A DNA stretch of 64,000 bases, from the NCBI GenBank assembly GCA_964017195.1, contig OZ024895.1:32868893-32932892 (forward strand), in the 5' to 3' direction. This DNA comes from Siderastrea radians. Lineage: Eukaryota; Cnidaria; Anthozoa; Scleractinia; Rhizangiidae. Both the position numbers and the translations under genes were made by a program. How positions within the stretch are numbered: position 1 is the stretch's first letter; the number at the start of each line of letters is the position of its first letter. Under the pieces are notes generated by a model, which saw only the letters and a program-made list of their open reading frames with translations, was not told the DNA's origin and ran no database searches. Positions 1 through 20,629 of the stretch are shown here, piece after piece.

Positions 1-496
1 GAAAACGCCTTTCAAGAGTAAAAATAGTTTCGGGCCATTTTTATTCCTTACAATTCTTTCTATGTATCGACTGTTACGTAACATAGCCGGGCTTTATGTA
101 TAGCAAAGTCATCGGTGACGCCACCAGGTTCGTATGAGTATGCCAACCAAAGATCTAGTGGCTGTTGCAAAAAAGAGTTCATTTAATTTACATAACAAAA
201 ATAACGTTTGTGAACAGCTATCTTCTCTATTGGCAATAAAATTGCAATTATATTAAGTTGAAGAAAATAGAAAGTAAGTTGTAAAGGAGGGCGACGATTC
301 CTTTAATAGATGTTTAATCAAACGAAGCTAATAAATACAGGTAGAATTGAAAATGAAACATCCCACCTTGTATAAGGATTGGACAACATCATGTTTCCCA
401 GCATGCCATCACAAAATAACCAATTCTCATCTCCGGCAGCTGCAGAGTTTCCTGAACGGTTCTTACATCAAGTTTTTTTTTTTTTTAATTTCAGAA

Positions 497-1849
497 ATGA
501 GGTGGTTTCTTCTTTTGATGTCGTCTTTCCACATCTTTGTCTCAGTGCAACAATGTCGAACAACATATTCTGTATGGGGACGTCATCTTAAAGGCCACTT
601 GACATCTGCTTACAACGTGAAAGACAATGGCCATTGCCTCATTTTATGTTCGGAGGATCAGCGATGCCGAAGCACTAAATTCCAGTTTCGTAACCTGGTT
701 TGTGAGTTGAATGATGCTGATAGACACACTCATCCTTTGGATTACGAGTTTAAAGATGGCTGCGCATACAGTGATTATCTTGCCAAGGTTAGCATGAGAA
801 AGAAATGCTTGAATCTAAAGCTTATAATGTTAAACCTAGATGGGAATAAGGCATGCGCAGACTTAAGTTCGGTCACTCGAACTTCATTTTTACCAACAGC
901 TAGAAAAGAGAATGCCTTTTATTAATTTTTCTGTGTGACCAGAGGATTATAATGGCATTGAATCAAGAAGTTATGTGTGGGGAAAAGCCAGTCAACGTTT
1001 AGAAATCGACCGCAATATTTTCAAGAATTTGAGACGTTTGCCTCTCATCCTTTATTAATGCTCACGATCATGCATGTGCTCTCATTTTACTCTCGTGCGC
1101 TCTGAAAGAGTTTCAACTCTTGTTAACCCTCGTCGACTGTTTATATTGTTTGGTCCGATCTTCATCAGAGTGAAACGTTTGTTTGTACGATGACATTATG
1201 CATAGGATATTACTAAAGGAGCATTTTTTCTTTCCACTGATAGGATGGCTTTATACTTAAAGAATACTTGATGTCACCTGTACTGTTGGAGGCATATGCG
1301 TCGTACATAGACAGTTATCATTCGATATCTAACGACCAGCTAACTTTCAACGTGGGTGCATTAGACCATTTAGCCCTTTTGAAAGTACCATTGGTGCATG
1401 CTAGTGTCGTGCAAGATGAAACACCATTGATGATTGAAATAACAGTCGCTGATGACGTCACCATCGGACAATCAGTTGACAGCGATATAAGTTATGGTCT
1501 GTCAGACGGCAGCAATTTCAGTGGGTCCACAACATATGACAAAACAAATTATAACATGTTTTCCCCATGTGTTGGCCTGGAGGCTACTTCTGGCTTATCT
1601 CAAAGTGCAATAAGGACATTTGCCGCTAATTATCCAATCCCAAATGATAAATTCTATCCAGAGCAGTTTAACTTCACTCTTAAGGTAGATAAACCATGCA
1701 GGAGCTTCTGCTTGACCGCACATGACGGAGGCTTTAACAAAACAGTAAAGTACAGCAAGCGATGGATGGTGAGCCAAGGTCTTACTCTTGAGGTTTACAA
1801 AAGCGAAAAAGGTGAAAGAGTACATCAAAATCACTATTATGAAAACTAG
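497..1849 (+). CDS. Secreted protein with PAN/Apple-like domain, two exons
   Basis: Inferred exons are 497-787 and 1244-1849, joined in phase 0 to give 298 residues and a TAG stop. The ATG at 497 begins a hydrophobic signal peptide (residues 1 to about 19, starting MRWFLLLMSS). Residues about 20-95 hold spaced cysteines and a W-x-R-x-L-K-G-H segment typical of cnidarian PAN/Apple-like modules, which bind protein or carbohydrate outside the cell. The donor is AAG|GTTAGC and the acceptor is CTGATAG|GAT. Exon 2 encodes about 200 residues rich in Asn, Ser, Asp and Tyr with a few cysteines and several N-glycosylation sequons; I recognise no family for it. The intergenic side shows no neighbour of related function. 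The gene might have further exons inside 788-1243; the perfect frame across the junction argues for the simple model. The PAN assignment is by eye. Confidence 0.62.
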
Positions 1850-3217
1850 TGGTTTATAGAGGAAAACGCTCAAGGATCACTCACCAGGCGTGCGTTTCTT
1901 TGTTACAAGTTAAAATTTTGTGGCCTTAAACACATGTTAAAATAACAGACTGAAGAATGAATGGTTCATGTTTCACAAATAGCTTTTCGGAGCCGAAAAG
2001 TTTTGGGGGCTTTCAAGAAACGAACACCAGAGCACTACTGAAATTTCCTTTTAGGAGAAGAAAGGGTACGTGCTTCATAGTCCCGAGCTTACATAATCTG
2101 CTTCTGTTTTCCCAGGCTAATTATACTATTGTCTCCTGGCAGCTAGTCCGCAATCGTTTGTCTGCACATAAAAATAAAGTCCCTAAGAAGAGAGAAAAAA
2201 TTAACATTTGCACTGTGATGATATTTACTGATAACTCTTGCTGACGTCCAAACTCTAGATAGATTTCATATACGTTTTGCGCTCCTCAGACAGTGGAAAA
2301 CATGGTGAAAAATTTAATGATAACCCTCCCCTCCCCCAACCTCACCCCTAAAATAAGCGATAGAAGAAGGCATCAAAATCCGGTCCTTACTTACTTGATA
2401 TTCTCAGTTTCTGATAATTATAAAACTATTATTATTGTTTTAATTGCATTGCCCAGTTTTTGTAGTCAAGTAATGAGAACGTAACAGAAGTGCCCAAGCA
2501 GAAGACAGTGGGGGGGGGGGGGAACAGGGGGGAGGGAGACCCGGAGAAAAGGGGGCGGGAGGTGTACGGGAGGCGGGAGAAGAGGGGGCGGGAAGCGGGA
2601 TTCCCAAGGTGGCGGGAAGCGGGAGAAAAAGGGGAAAATTACGCAACATTGCGCAATGTTTCGCAATCGAAAAAATGCAAAGGGGCGGGAGCCAAGAAAT
2701 ACAGGGCGGGAACCGGGATTAAAGGGTACGGGAAGCGGGAGGTTCAAACCCCCCTGTCCCCCCCCCCCCCACAAGACAGAACAGTTGATTGCAGCGCCTA
2801 GCGTAAAGCCATTACACTGTAAGAAGGAGGGCGAGCGTGGTAGGACGACCGCTGTCATGGCAACCGTGGTGGTAGTCCTATTCCAATTTGCTATGCAAGA
2901 CGACTGCTCAGTTCTTGAACGTATGCTAGTGCTTATCTCACGCCGGCTTTCGTTTGTGAAATAAGCACAAGCCACAAGGATAATGCAAGTGTATCTTTTT
3001 CTCTTTTGTTTGTGTTTGTGTGCTTATTCCATGCCAGTTACCCCACGATTTTTCGGCTCATGCTCATGTCTGGACGTTTTCTCAAGTGGCCATCAGGCCT
3101 AAGTGTGCACACATTCAAAACTCAAACGAATCTTACAAAAACGGATTTAACTTTGATAACTTAAAAAATGTCAGTATATATGAAATACATTAATTTTGTT
3201 ATTTTACACTCTTGGTT
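1850..3217. other. Intergenic spacer between the PAN gene and SLC17 copy 1
   Basis: No gene is supported here. It contains one G-rich inverted-repeat element (2509-2771, listed separately). The open frames over that element are low-complexity Gly/Arg/Pro artefacts. The rest is AT-rich and includes the 3' flank of the minus-strand SLC17 copy 1. Confidence 0.6.
2509..2771. mobile_element. G-rich MITE-like inverted-repeat element
   Basis: The left end (a G12-13 run, then AACAGGGGGG) is the reverse complement of the right end (CCCCCCTGT then a C run and ACA). The interior repeats GCGGGA-type units all on one strand (CGGGAAGCGGGA, GGCGGGAGAA). About 263 bp, non-coding. The homopolymer ends make the exact termini uncertain. 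It resembles the G-rich element at 62431-62853 in its internal CGGGA repeats. Confidence 0.5.
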
Positions 3218-12095
<8,878 letters not shown>

Positions 12096-12301
12096 TTTAG
12101 TACCTCACTGCCACGTTTCTTGATACCAAAAACATGCTGAGAAGGAAAAAGAAGAACCCTAACAATGGACATTTGACATTTGAATAACAAAATACGGATC
12201 GAAAAGAGGCAATGACGTTTTACAGTCTTCATAGCCAGTAACATCACGACCCGGTCAACACGGCCAGAGACTGAGAGGCTTGCTGACGATTTAAAATTCC
12301 C

Positions 12302-12348
12302 TTGACTCTGATGATGACTTACGGTCAGGTTGTAGAAACGTCAGTCAA
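12302..12348 (+). ncRNA. Degenerate hammerhead in truncated PLE
   Basis: TTGACT-CTGATGA-...-GAAA-CGTC-AGTCAA is preserved, but stem II reads GACTTACGGTCAGGTTGTA, losing the closing G-C pair. Probably weak or inactive. Confidence 0.6.
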
Positions 12349-12419
12349 TGTCACCACAAACAGTCCCTCTCAGGATTCACCCGGACGATCATACTTCACC
12401 AACTTATGATATGACTCCT

Positions 12420-12660
12420 GGGGCCCGTTTCTCGAAACGCCCGATAACTTTTCGGGCCCGGTAAGTATTTTTTCTAGCTCATTTATTTGTCAGCTAATGG
12501 TAATCATTGGCCCAAACTTAGCAATATGCTTCACGAAATTATAAAGATTAAGATTTAGCTTTCAAAATCAATAAAAGTTGTATAGCTATGGGAGAATATT
12601 GTGCACCTAAAATATCTTTCGGGCCCGGAAAGTTATCGGGTGCTTCGAGAAACGGGCCCC
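12420..12660. mobile_element. MITE-like element nested in PLE terminal repeat
   Basis: Left end GGGGCCCGTTTCTCGAAACG... and right end the inverted copy, with alignable arms of about 40 bp (CCCGATAACTTTTCGGGCCCG against its complement). The PLE repeat reads through on either side (GATATGACTCCTG then AGCTCAAACCATTTAC), fixing the insertion. 241 bp, non-coding. Confidence 0.75.
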
Positions 12661-12930
12661 TGAGCTCAAACCATTTACAATGCTGGGTGTTTGATTTGAA
12701 TGCGCTTTCAACTAATTGTCAAGAGCTGCTAAACACGGCTTTACGGTTTGGTTGTCAGTACATGACACATACACACAGACAGTATCATCGGGCACTCGAG
12801 ATGTGCATGCCATTAATTGGCAGCCATTGGAGTGGATGGCTGTGCACCAAGGGAGAAAAAGATCGATTTAAGGCCTTTTCACAAGTACGTGACTGGGTGC
12901 CAGAGATTAAATGCTATTCTGCAAGAAATA

Positions 12931-13011
12931 GCCTGTTCCAGGCGTTCACACAGTGGAACGCGAGCGAAAAAGTGGGAAAAAACGAGGGGATACGGGGAAG
13001 AGAGTTCCAAA
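12931..13011. mobile_element. One-ended copy of a short hairpin MITE
   Basis: AGCCTGTTCCAGGCGTTCA followed by GGAACGCGAGCGAAAAAGTG matches the left part of the element at 19322-19439, but the right inverted repeat is missing. Confidence 0.55.
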
Positions 13012-13039
13012 GGTTACTAAGGATATAAAATATAATCCT

Positions 13040-14820
13040 CATTCTTTCACAGTTATGTATATTCACAACTCGGAGGATCGGAAAGTGGGCTGTCTAAAAC
13101 AGTAGAAAAGTCGTCAGTGCTCAGTATATATTCGTGTATTCGCCTCGATTGGCAAGACTTTCTTACCTAAACAACACCTGCTATAATTATACAATTTATG
13201 TTGGCTTACAGCTTGGTTGTTTCAGTTAGAGTGGTACGACTGACGCTCGGATTTGTTTGCAGACCTCTGTTAGAGCTCGCAGAGCACTGAGCCGTTCTCA
13301 GTAAAACACATTCAGTTTCAATTTGTGTTTGCGATTATATATTCTACTCAGTCACTGGTTAAGGTTCTTACATGGGGAGCCGGTAATTAAACTTCCTATT
13401 TTCCCTCATAAACGCCAAGAGAAAATCAAAATCTCTAGTATAAACGAACAGTGACCATACAATCTCAATTATGCGTTTTTAGAGACCCCTTAGCATGGCC
13501 ATTTAACTGAAACCGCTAGTTGCGTATTTGGTTTGTTCGCCTTTCAATTTAACCCTGGCAAACTCTTGTCAAACTGCTGTACCCATGGACTACACTTCCG
13601 AGTTACAAGGAATTAACTGCCGATTAGTTTTCGATAAATTTTAACTTAGTATCGCTAGTAAACACTGTGATGGAAACTTGAACTGATGGAAGTCAAACCA
13701 ACTCTGTTTAGCATAATTTTTGATACGCTCGGTAATCAACCAGACGTGTGCTTAAGGAGAAGTTCTTCGGAAAGTTAAGCCTGCTAAATAAAACTGTAGC
13801 CGGTTAGAATGTTGGCCAATCTGAAAGCGTTAACTAGAAAAAAGAAATCCTTATGATCTGATTTTTTTCAGTAAATGTGTATCCTGTTAACCACGTAGAG
13901 TTAACGTATTACAATTTGAATAATGGCATAAAGGATTTTAAATGCCCATCACGTTCCCATAAATTTTAAGGCAACATTATTTAAGCGACGTTTCAAACCT
14001 CACTGAGATCAGGCACGCTGGTTACGTTTGATACACTCAACATCATGGGATTAAATTGGTAGACTGGTACGACCTCATAAATCCCACCGTATCATAACTT
14101 CTTGGTCGGAATTGCTTATTTACTAAAAGACACCCTTGATATTCAAATTTTCTTCATTCGATTACAACCTACATTGTTTGATCATGCTTTCACGCTTAGT
14201 GAATTACCGTACCTAACCAAACCGCTTTAGGTGACTGGACGCCAGATAGGGGCTTCGTCGATTGAGTTTTGGAAAATCATCTCAGTTTGCGTTCCGACTA
14301 AAGCTGGAGTGCTTCTCTTCAAGGGAAGCATTTTACAGTGTTTTGGTTTTGTGTCAGCTGTCTGCCTTTTAAACCTCAATGTACAGTCACACTTACCTTT
14401 AAGACAATGTGTCCGAACCGGCATAATTTTTAAGCGTAGCCCCCGGTTAATCTTTTCAACTCATGATATTCTCTATAGATTGACAATTATTTCGTTGGAT
14501 GGCTTTTAAATTATCAACTAACTGATCCATAAAACCATGATATAAATTTACGTATGCTAATTTGGTGCTCACTGTTTGCATTACAAAGACTTGGAGGATT
14601 AACCCAACAAAGTTCACTGCGTGGCCATTGCTCACTAATATATTTCCAGTTATTACAATTTCTTTTTCTATGGCGGGCACTTTTTTCTTCCCGGTATCTT
14701 TTTTGATGGCATTTTCTAAAAATATTCTGACTTCAAATTTCATTATTCCAGCAAAAAAATATGTTCTCTGATTTAAATCTCCTTGACAACACTGGGCTAT
14801 TAGAATTATCCGCACAATAT
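13040..14820. other. 5' flank of SLC17 copy 1, duplicated upstream of copy 2
   Basis: This stretch aligns with 33300-35340: for example ACTCGGAGGATCGGAAAGTG, ACAATTTATGTTGGCTTACA and TAATTTTTGATACGCTCGGT occur in both in the same order. It contains no supported coding exon. The duplicated block proves that copies 1 and 2 arose by tandem segmental duplication that included upstream DNA. Confidence 0.75.
14398..14460 (-). other. Putative non-coding first exon of SLC17 copy 1 (5' UTR)
   Basis: On the minus strand ACATTGTCTTAAAG|GTAAGT gives a consensus donor (exon end about 14397). The same donor is conserved upstream of copy 2 (CAATGCCTTGAAG|GTAAGT, exon end 35038) and resembles one upstream of copy 3 (CATCATTTTAAG|GTGAGC, 36198). 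A matching acceptor, CAG|CATGT, precedes the start-codon exon of copies 1 and 2. The transcription start is not defined from sequence. Confidence 0.4.
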
Positions 14821-15379
14821 GTCAAATTCCGAATTTAAATCATACGGCTCTTAAAGATCAAAACCAGCGAATGATTCCGACTCTGAAACCGTTTGCTTAG
14901 TTAACTTCGATAATTTTGGACTTTTTCTTTAAGTTGATCACTCCCAAATAACGTCATCAACTGAACTGAGGCAGATGTTGAGCACACAGCCAGCATAATC
15001 TTACCAATTTTTTCAAGACACTGGTTAGTTGTCCGTTCTGGGTTTGTACCCACGACCTCCCGCTCTGCATGTCCTGGCGCCTTACCAAGGTACCAGACGC
15101 GTTTACCTCCCCAGACCCCGGACTAAAAAAAATGCAGGGCTCCAGGGCTCCAGGGCTCCAGGGGTCCAAGACGGAAAAATTGGGGTTTGGGAATCGTCAC
15201 TTTAGTTCAGGGCTCCATTTAGCTAGTTTCATCATTTTTGTTCAGGCTCCAAGTAGAAAAAGGCTTTGTGCTCAGGGCTCCACAGCAGTTTCTGGGCTTC
15301 TATTCAGGGTTCCCTTACGCTTGTGCTGAATTGTTCAGACCTTCTTTTCGCAACTGTTTTAGTTGCCAGCACAACGCCT

Positions 15380-15840
15380 TAGATAATCTTCCATATTTTA
15401 GCTCTTTCATCCGCAGTTCACATAATTATATGGTTTTTCAAATACTCTCTTTTATATATTCATTCTCATGGGTATATTACCAGCCCACACAGTGACCAGC
15501 TCCCAGTTCAATTGTTTAGAGCCGCTGCACCGGTATCACTTGGTCATAGGTTGGAATCTTTGTTCAAGCCTAAATCTTCTGCAGGGTCCGGCTTTGCGCA
15601 ACTGCCTTACAATCGTTCACAGTTGCGGTGATCTTCCATCTACTAAACGTTTCGTTCGCAGTTCATATGATTTTTGATTGTCCATATCTCTAATAAATAT
15701 ATATTCATTCTTACGGCTATATTAACAACTGTCACAATGACTAACTGCCAGTTGGCTTGATAGCTCAGTTGGTTATGGCGCTGCGCCGGTTTTTGTAGGG
15801 TCATGGGTTGGGCTGGCGTGGTCAAACTTAGCTGAACTTT
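15380..15840 (+). repeat. Two-unit tandem repeat with tRNA-derived (SINE-like) sequence
   Basis: Two units of about 240-260 bp share TCTTCCAT, a CGCAGTTCA(C/T)AT(A/G)AT stretch, TATATTCATTCT and CAGTTxxCxxGCxCCxxG. The second ends in GGCTTGATAGCTCAGTTGGTTATGGCGC..., which has an RNA polymerase III A-box (TAGCTCAGTTGG) and a B-box-like GGTCATGGGTTGGG. This looks like a tRNA-derived SINE head; the family is not recognised. Confidence 0.5.
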
Positions 15841-15879
15841 TTCCAGGCATTCTTTTCGCAGCTGCTTATATGTAATATA

Positions 15880-16039
15880 AACTAATTGCGATTTTGAGAC
15901 GGCAATTCTGCATTATATTGACGGCGTTGGAAGAAAATATATTCCGCTTCGCGACTCCGCCCAATTAATACGGAGAATATATTTTCTTCCAACGCCGTCA
16001 ATATAATGCAGAATTGCCGTCTCAAAATCGCAATTAGTT
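15880..16039. mobile_element. Perfect 65-bp inverted repeat (hairpin element)
   Basis: The arm 15880-15944 (starting AACTAATTGCGATTTTGAGA) is repeated exactly in inverted orientation at 15975-16039, with a 30-nt spacer. I found no mismatch over 65 bp. Such perfection points to a young insertion or to gene conversion between arms. No open frame of note. Confidence 0.85.
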
Positions 16040-16645
16040 TTGTATCACGATTCAATCGTTTTTTGGGCAAAACAAACTCAAAACTGAGAATTTCCTGCAC
16101 GGATTGAAAGATAAATTCTTGCAACTTTCCAAGTGTTGAACACGAATCTTTGTACACGCTATCAAATCTTTGCTTTGCAGAAAAATTATCAAAATATGGA
16201 CTTTCCTCACCATAAATCGATGCTTCACAGAAATAAATTCAAAGTACCATCTTCATGTCGTTTTGTTAGGTTCTAGAAGTCGACAAAACAGGTAAAATAA
16301 CGCAAACTCGACGACGTTTTCGTTCAAAACTTTTTCAAAAACATGATTACGTGATTAGCGCGCGCAAAAACAAAACAGCAAAAACAAACTGTTAAAAACA
16401 CATGGAAATACGTTTGAATTCTCGTCTTACCTTGTTTTTTTCGATAACATGGACTCTAGAGTTGAATATCGCTTTCCTTTATCTTTCAAACGGCAAAGCA
16501 ATTTACATTTCGGGCCGCTTTTTGACGAGAATTTCTGCTTTGAATGGAAGGAGCCCGACAAAAACGGTGCGAAATTTTCAACCAATCACTGGCTCGCTTT
16601 TAAATTTGGGACGTCAATACGTAGTTATATTGATGTCTCATTAAC

Positions 16646-16781
16646 AAACTGACGTCAGTTTTTTATGCGTCTGTCCTCTTATTGATGATAAATTTCATCA
16701 TAACATTGTCACTTTGACAATGTTACGACGAAATTTATCATCAATAAGAGGACAGACGCATTAAAAACTGACGTCAATTTG
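16646..16781. mobile_element. Inverted-repeat element with about 60-bp arms
   Basis: CTGACGTCAGTTTTTTATGC and GTCTGTCCTCTTATTGATGA form one arm, with the near-identical inverted arm following after a short loop (CATTGTCACTTTGACAATG). A partial relative (GTCTGTACTCTTATTGACGA) occurs at 17264, suggesting a larger family. Confidence 0.7.
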
Positions 16782-17649
16782 TTTTTTATAATAATATAAG
16801 CCAAAACTGATTTTCAAACGAAGGAAAGAAATGCAAAAGTCATTCCAATGGAAGATACGATTGTCGCAGGATCTGAATTTTATCGCTGCAATTCGGAGAA
16901 CCACAGGCTCGTAAATTAAAACTTTAGTAAGGATAGGCCAGAAATACAAGGAAAAATTCGAATTGCTCAACTAACCTTTAATCCAGTGAAAACTGTTCAC
17001 AAAATAATCTGCTAAAACACAGTTCAGCTTAATTTCATCGACAGCGCTCACCGCCGATTTTCAGGTCTGAATCCTTAACAAACATCCTCATCTTTTCGCT
17101 CTAAGGTTGCAATGGCTTCTTCAGTTTTAATCCATAAATTTTAGATGATTTCCTCATTGAAGACTGCTAGATTTTTTGCACAATTCTCGCCTCATCAACA
17201 GTGCAGCGCTGAAAAGTTTGACAAAACTCTTTTGCTGATTGCGTCAGCTTTACGAATTTCATCCGTCTGTACTCTTATTGACGATAAAAGTTAGCCAATC
17301 AGCGCGCGAGAATTCGCTCAGTTATTGTAAAAAAAAAAAGAATCGAAAGAAACTGAGAATCGTGATATATAATATCGTTTATTGAAACATCAATAATGGC
17401 AGTCCGAAGACTAAATTACTATTGAATAAAGATTTACAATGTATTACATAAGTATCATAAAAGGGAATAATAATAAAATAACTATTACTAGATAACTATA
17501 TAAATAACTAAGTTTCACTAAGTAAAGATCAATTAAAATAAAACACTACAATACAAAGCAAAAAATAAGTATAAAATATAGCAAGCGTTTACAGTGTTGT
17601 CTGTGCTGCATAAAAGGGTATAAACATTTCAGATATCTTTTGGTTTTGA

Positions 17650-18165
17650 TACTGTATTTCCTCGAATAAGCGCCCAGGCGCTTATTTAAAATTTCGGCTA
17701 AAAGGAGGGGCGCTTATTGGAAGGAGGGCGTTTAATCAAGGGGGCGCTTATTAAGTTTTCCTTTCCGGCAACGAACTGTAACTAATGGTCTAGTTGTTCC
17801 TGGGAAGTTTACGGCATTTACCAAGAGCGCGGCAATAGGACAAAAAATGAAAGGACAGATAACGCACGTAAAAGAACTCTGCAAGCACATGGAGATAGAA
17901 ATAACTGGAAGTGACTTAACGGAAAAGAAACTGTTCTCCTGTACTGATGCCGGCCACTGTAGTTAAGCTTAAAAAGGTATAAATAAGGTGGTTATAGAAA
18001 CAGGTTTTCCTTGTATCCCTACTATTTAAGAAAGTGAGGGAGAGAGGAGGGGGGGGGGGCTTATTCGAGAGGGGGTGCTTCATTGATATTATAGCCTAGG
18101 GGTGGGCCCTTATTCGGGGGAGGGCGCTTGTTAGAGCGTGGGCGCTTATTCGAGGAAATACGGTA
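17650..18165. mobile_element. MITE with ends TACYGTATTTCCTCGAATAA
   Basis: The left end TACTGTATTTCCTCGAATAA then GCGCC and the right end GGCGCTTATTCGAGGAAATACGGTA are inverted copies. The interior repeats GGCGCTTATT units. About 516 bp, TA at both extremes, no transposase. Confidence 0.75.
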
Positions 18166-19321
18166 TGAGGAAAATGGCATTTCCTAGCTGTTCTAAGATT
18201 GTGGCATAACGTCGAGTTGCAAAAACAACTGCGCCGATCAACAGTCTAAAAAATCTTTCATCCCGCGGTTCACATATGTTATTTGTGCAGCCTAGAACCC
18301 GGGCGTTCCCTTCTCGCTCACTCGACCTGGCGCGTAATTTGGTGAAGTCACTGAATGGCGTCATTCGGTGACGTCACGACATTTCGCACGAAATCGAGTC
18401 GAAAGAGGGGAGAAAAACGCCTGGGTACTGGGCTTTATTTGTGTTATATTCTCTTTTATACACATGGCTCCACTGAAAGTAGCTTTGAACAGGGCCGGAT
18501 TCATTAGCTCATTTTCTTCCCGAAAAGCCAAACCATCTTTGAGCCCGGTTTACAGTTGTAAAGAAGTCACCTTGGCTGGCACAAAGGTATTGCCAATCTG
18601 CGATAATAAGCATCAAGAAGCGCGCTGCTGCTTGATTTTCAGGCTCTTGTTTTGGTTTTCCACCTGTGGAAAACAGGCTTTGGTATACACACATACACCA
18701 GTCAATGGAATATCACAAAAAGGATTTTATTTCGATATTAAAAAAAAAAATTGATTATGTATGAAATACATTTTATTATTTTACACTCTTGTTTTAGTTT
18801 TCGGATAATTCAGTAGTAGCCAGTCTATTGTAGCCATTTTCGCTGACCCAGGATTGTTTCTCTCCAGATGAAAACAGCACATAAAACGCTCCACCGATAA
18901 GGGAGATGATTCCGTTAATGTAGAATACTATGTTCCATTCCTCTGCGCTCTGTAATGGACAATGTAATTAGTTTCTTAAACAGGCATCCCCCTCCCGCAA
19001 CATAGACGAGATAATCTCACAGAAGATCCACTGTCTTCAAAAATGAGCGGGGAAATCATTTGCCAGATGTGAAGATATTCAAAGTTGAGGAGTCTTCCAT
19101 CCGTCCGTCCGCCTGTCTGTCCATCCGTTGCATTGTGTTAATGCAAATTTTTCCAAACATTAACTTGTATTGTACACATAACACATAACATTAGCGAAAC
19201 ATAGTAGCACACGGCTTTGGGAAGATCAAAAATGCAATTAATTATATGTAATGTAAGATTCATTTGTCGCGATTAAATACAACTTTTCCATCCATCCATC
19301 ATCCTCAGGAAGTCAGTCAGT

Positions 19322-19439
19322 TAGCCTGTTCCAGGCGTTCAGATAGTGGAGCGCGAGCGAAAATTAAAGCGAGCGAAAGAGCGGGAAAAACGAGGGAAGA
19401 CTGGGGAAGAGGAACTATCTGAACGCCTGGAACAGGCTA
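19322..19439. mobile_element. 118-bp hairpin MITE inside an AGTC array
   Basis: Left end TAGCCTGTTCCAGGCGTTCA with GATAGT, and its inverted copy at 19413-19439. It sits between CAGTCAG-type repeats, so it inserted within the microsatellite of the pseudogene's last intron. Confidence 0.75.
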
Positions 19440-19895
19440 TCAGTCAGTCAGTCAGTCAGTCAGTCAGTCAGTCAGTCAGTCAGTGTGTCAGTCAATGAGT
19501 CAGCCACCCAGCCAGTTAGACAATCAGTCAATCTGTGGGTCAGTTAGTCCGTGAGCCAGTTAGTAAGTCAGCCAGGGCGTCAGTCGATCAGTCAGTTGGT
19601 GTGTCCGTCAGTCAGCCATTCAGTCCGTCAGTCAGGCAGGCAGTCGGTTAGTCAGTTATTTATTCAGTCAGTCTGTCCGTAAGTCGTCAGTGAATCAGTC
19701 AGGCAGTCAGTGAGTCAGTGACTCAGTCAGTTAGTCAGTCAGTCAGTCAGACAGTCAGTCAGTCAATCAGTCAGCCGACAGTCAGTCAGTCAGGGAGTCA
19801 GTCAGGCAGTAAGTGAGTGTCTTAGTCTGTCAGTCCGTCAGACAGCCAATTATTCAGTCAGTCAAGTCAATCAGTTCATCAGTCCCTCAGTCATT
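19436..19895. repeat. (CAGT)n imperfect array
   Basis: About 450 bp of CAGT units with many variants (CAGTCAAT, CAGTCCGT, CAGGCAGT). It occupies the same intron as the tetranucleotide arrays of copy 1, so expansion began before, or recurred after, the duplication. Confidence 0.85.
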
Positions 19896-20629
19896 CAAAA
19901 TGGTTTAATCAATCAGCCAACAAAAAGAAAAAAATCAGATCTAATTTCACTTACATGGTTTTGGGTAATAACTCCCGTAAGTGTGGGACTGATGATTCCT
20001 GCCATCGTACCCGCGGTATTACTTATACCCATAAGTATACGAGTATAGGGCGGGGCAATATCCAGAAGGTTAACCTGACAGCCAGCATTAGCAAATCCAC
20101 TGAGGCCTATCCTAGCGTCATAAACATCACAGCTTAGGTCGGATCAATGACGTATCCAGCAGCTACAGGAAACACCAACATTGGAAGAAAACCTGAAGAG
20201 AATCAAATGGTAAACAATATTGTACGTGCCACAGGGGGGTCGTGTTGCATATGAATATCAGTATCTATCTTTAGTTACGTGAGATATATCTAGTCTCGCA
20301 CCCAGAGTCCTCAGGCATCTTGGTCAGCGGACGGTCGCCAGGAGAGATTCTGGGGTACTGGAATTTTTTACCACAGAAATCCTGCGGTTTCTTATTCTTA
20401 GTTATGTTACAGTGATCTGCCAATAAAAAAGCATTTCTTTTACAACGCCAGAGCCTCTCCCAGCGACCACCCACTGACCACAAAGTCTAAGGACTCAGCT
20501 GGGTACCAGATTGGCGAACCGAGCCTGAATCTTCGTTATCTGTCTATCTGTTATTTAGTTCATGGTAATTTCAAAAGGCAAATGCCTTGGCCGAAAAAGG
20601 CTCCTTTATTGATATAAAAAATAATACAA

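Larger units (their letters stand above)
12155..12680 (+). mobile_element. Truncated Penelope-like element, 3' end with solo terminal repeat
   Basis: The sequence from about 12155 (GACATTTGA...ATACGGATCGAAA) through 12419, resuming at 12661, aligns with the 3' end and right terminal repeat of the complete element (about 40040-40354). It keeps a hammerhead-like core at 12302-12348, but the last base before GAAA is A not C, so the closing pair of stem II is lost. A separate inverted-repeat element (12420-12660) is inserted in it. Confidence 0.7.

Noticed and set aside
2466..2975. Overlapping Pro/Gly/Arg-rich frames on both strands
   Set aside because: They read through the G-rich inverted-repeat element and show no domain or codon structure.
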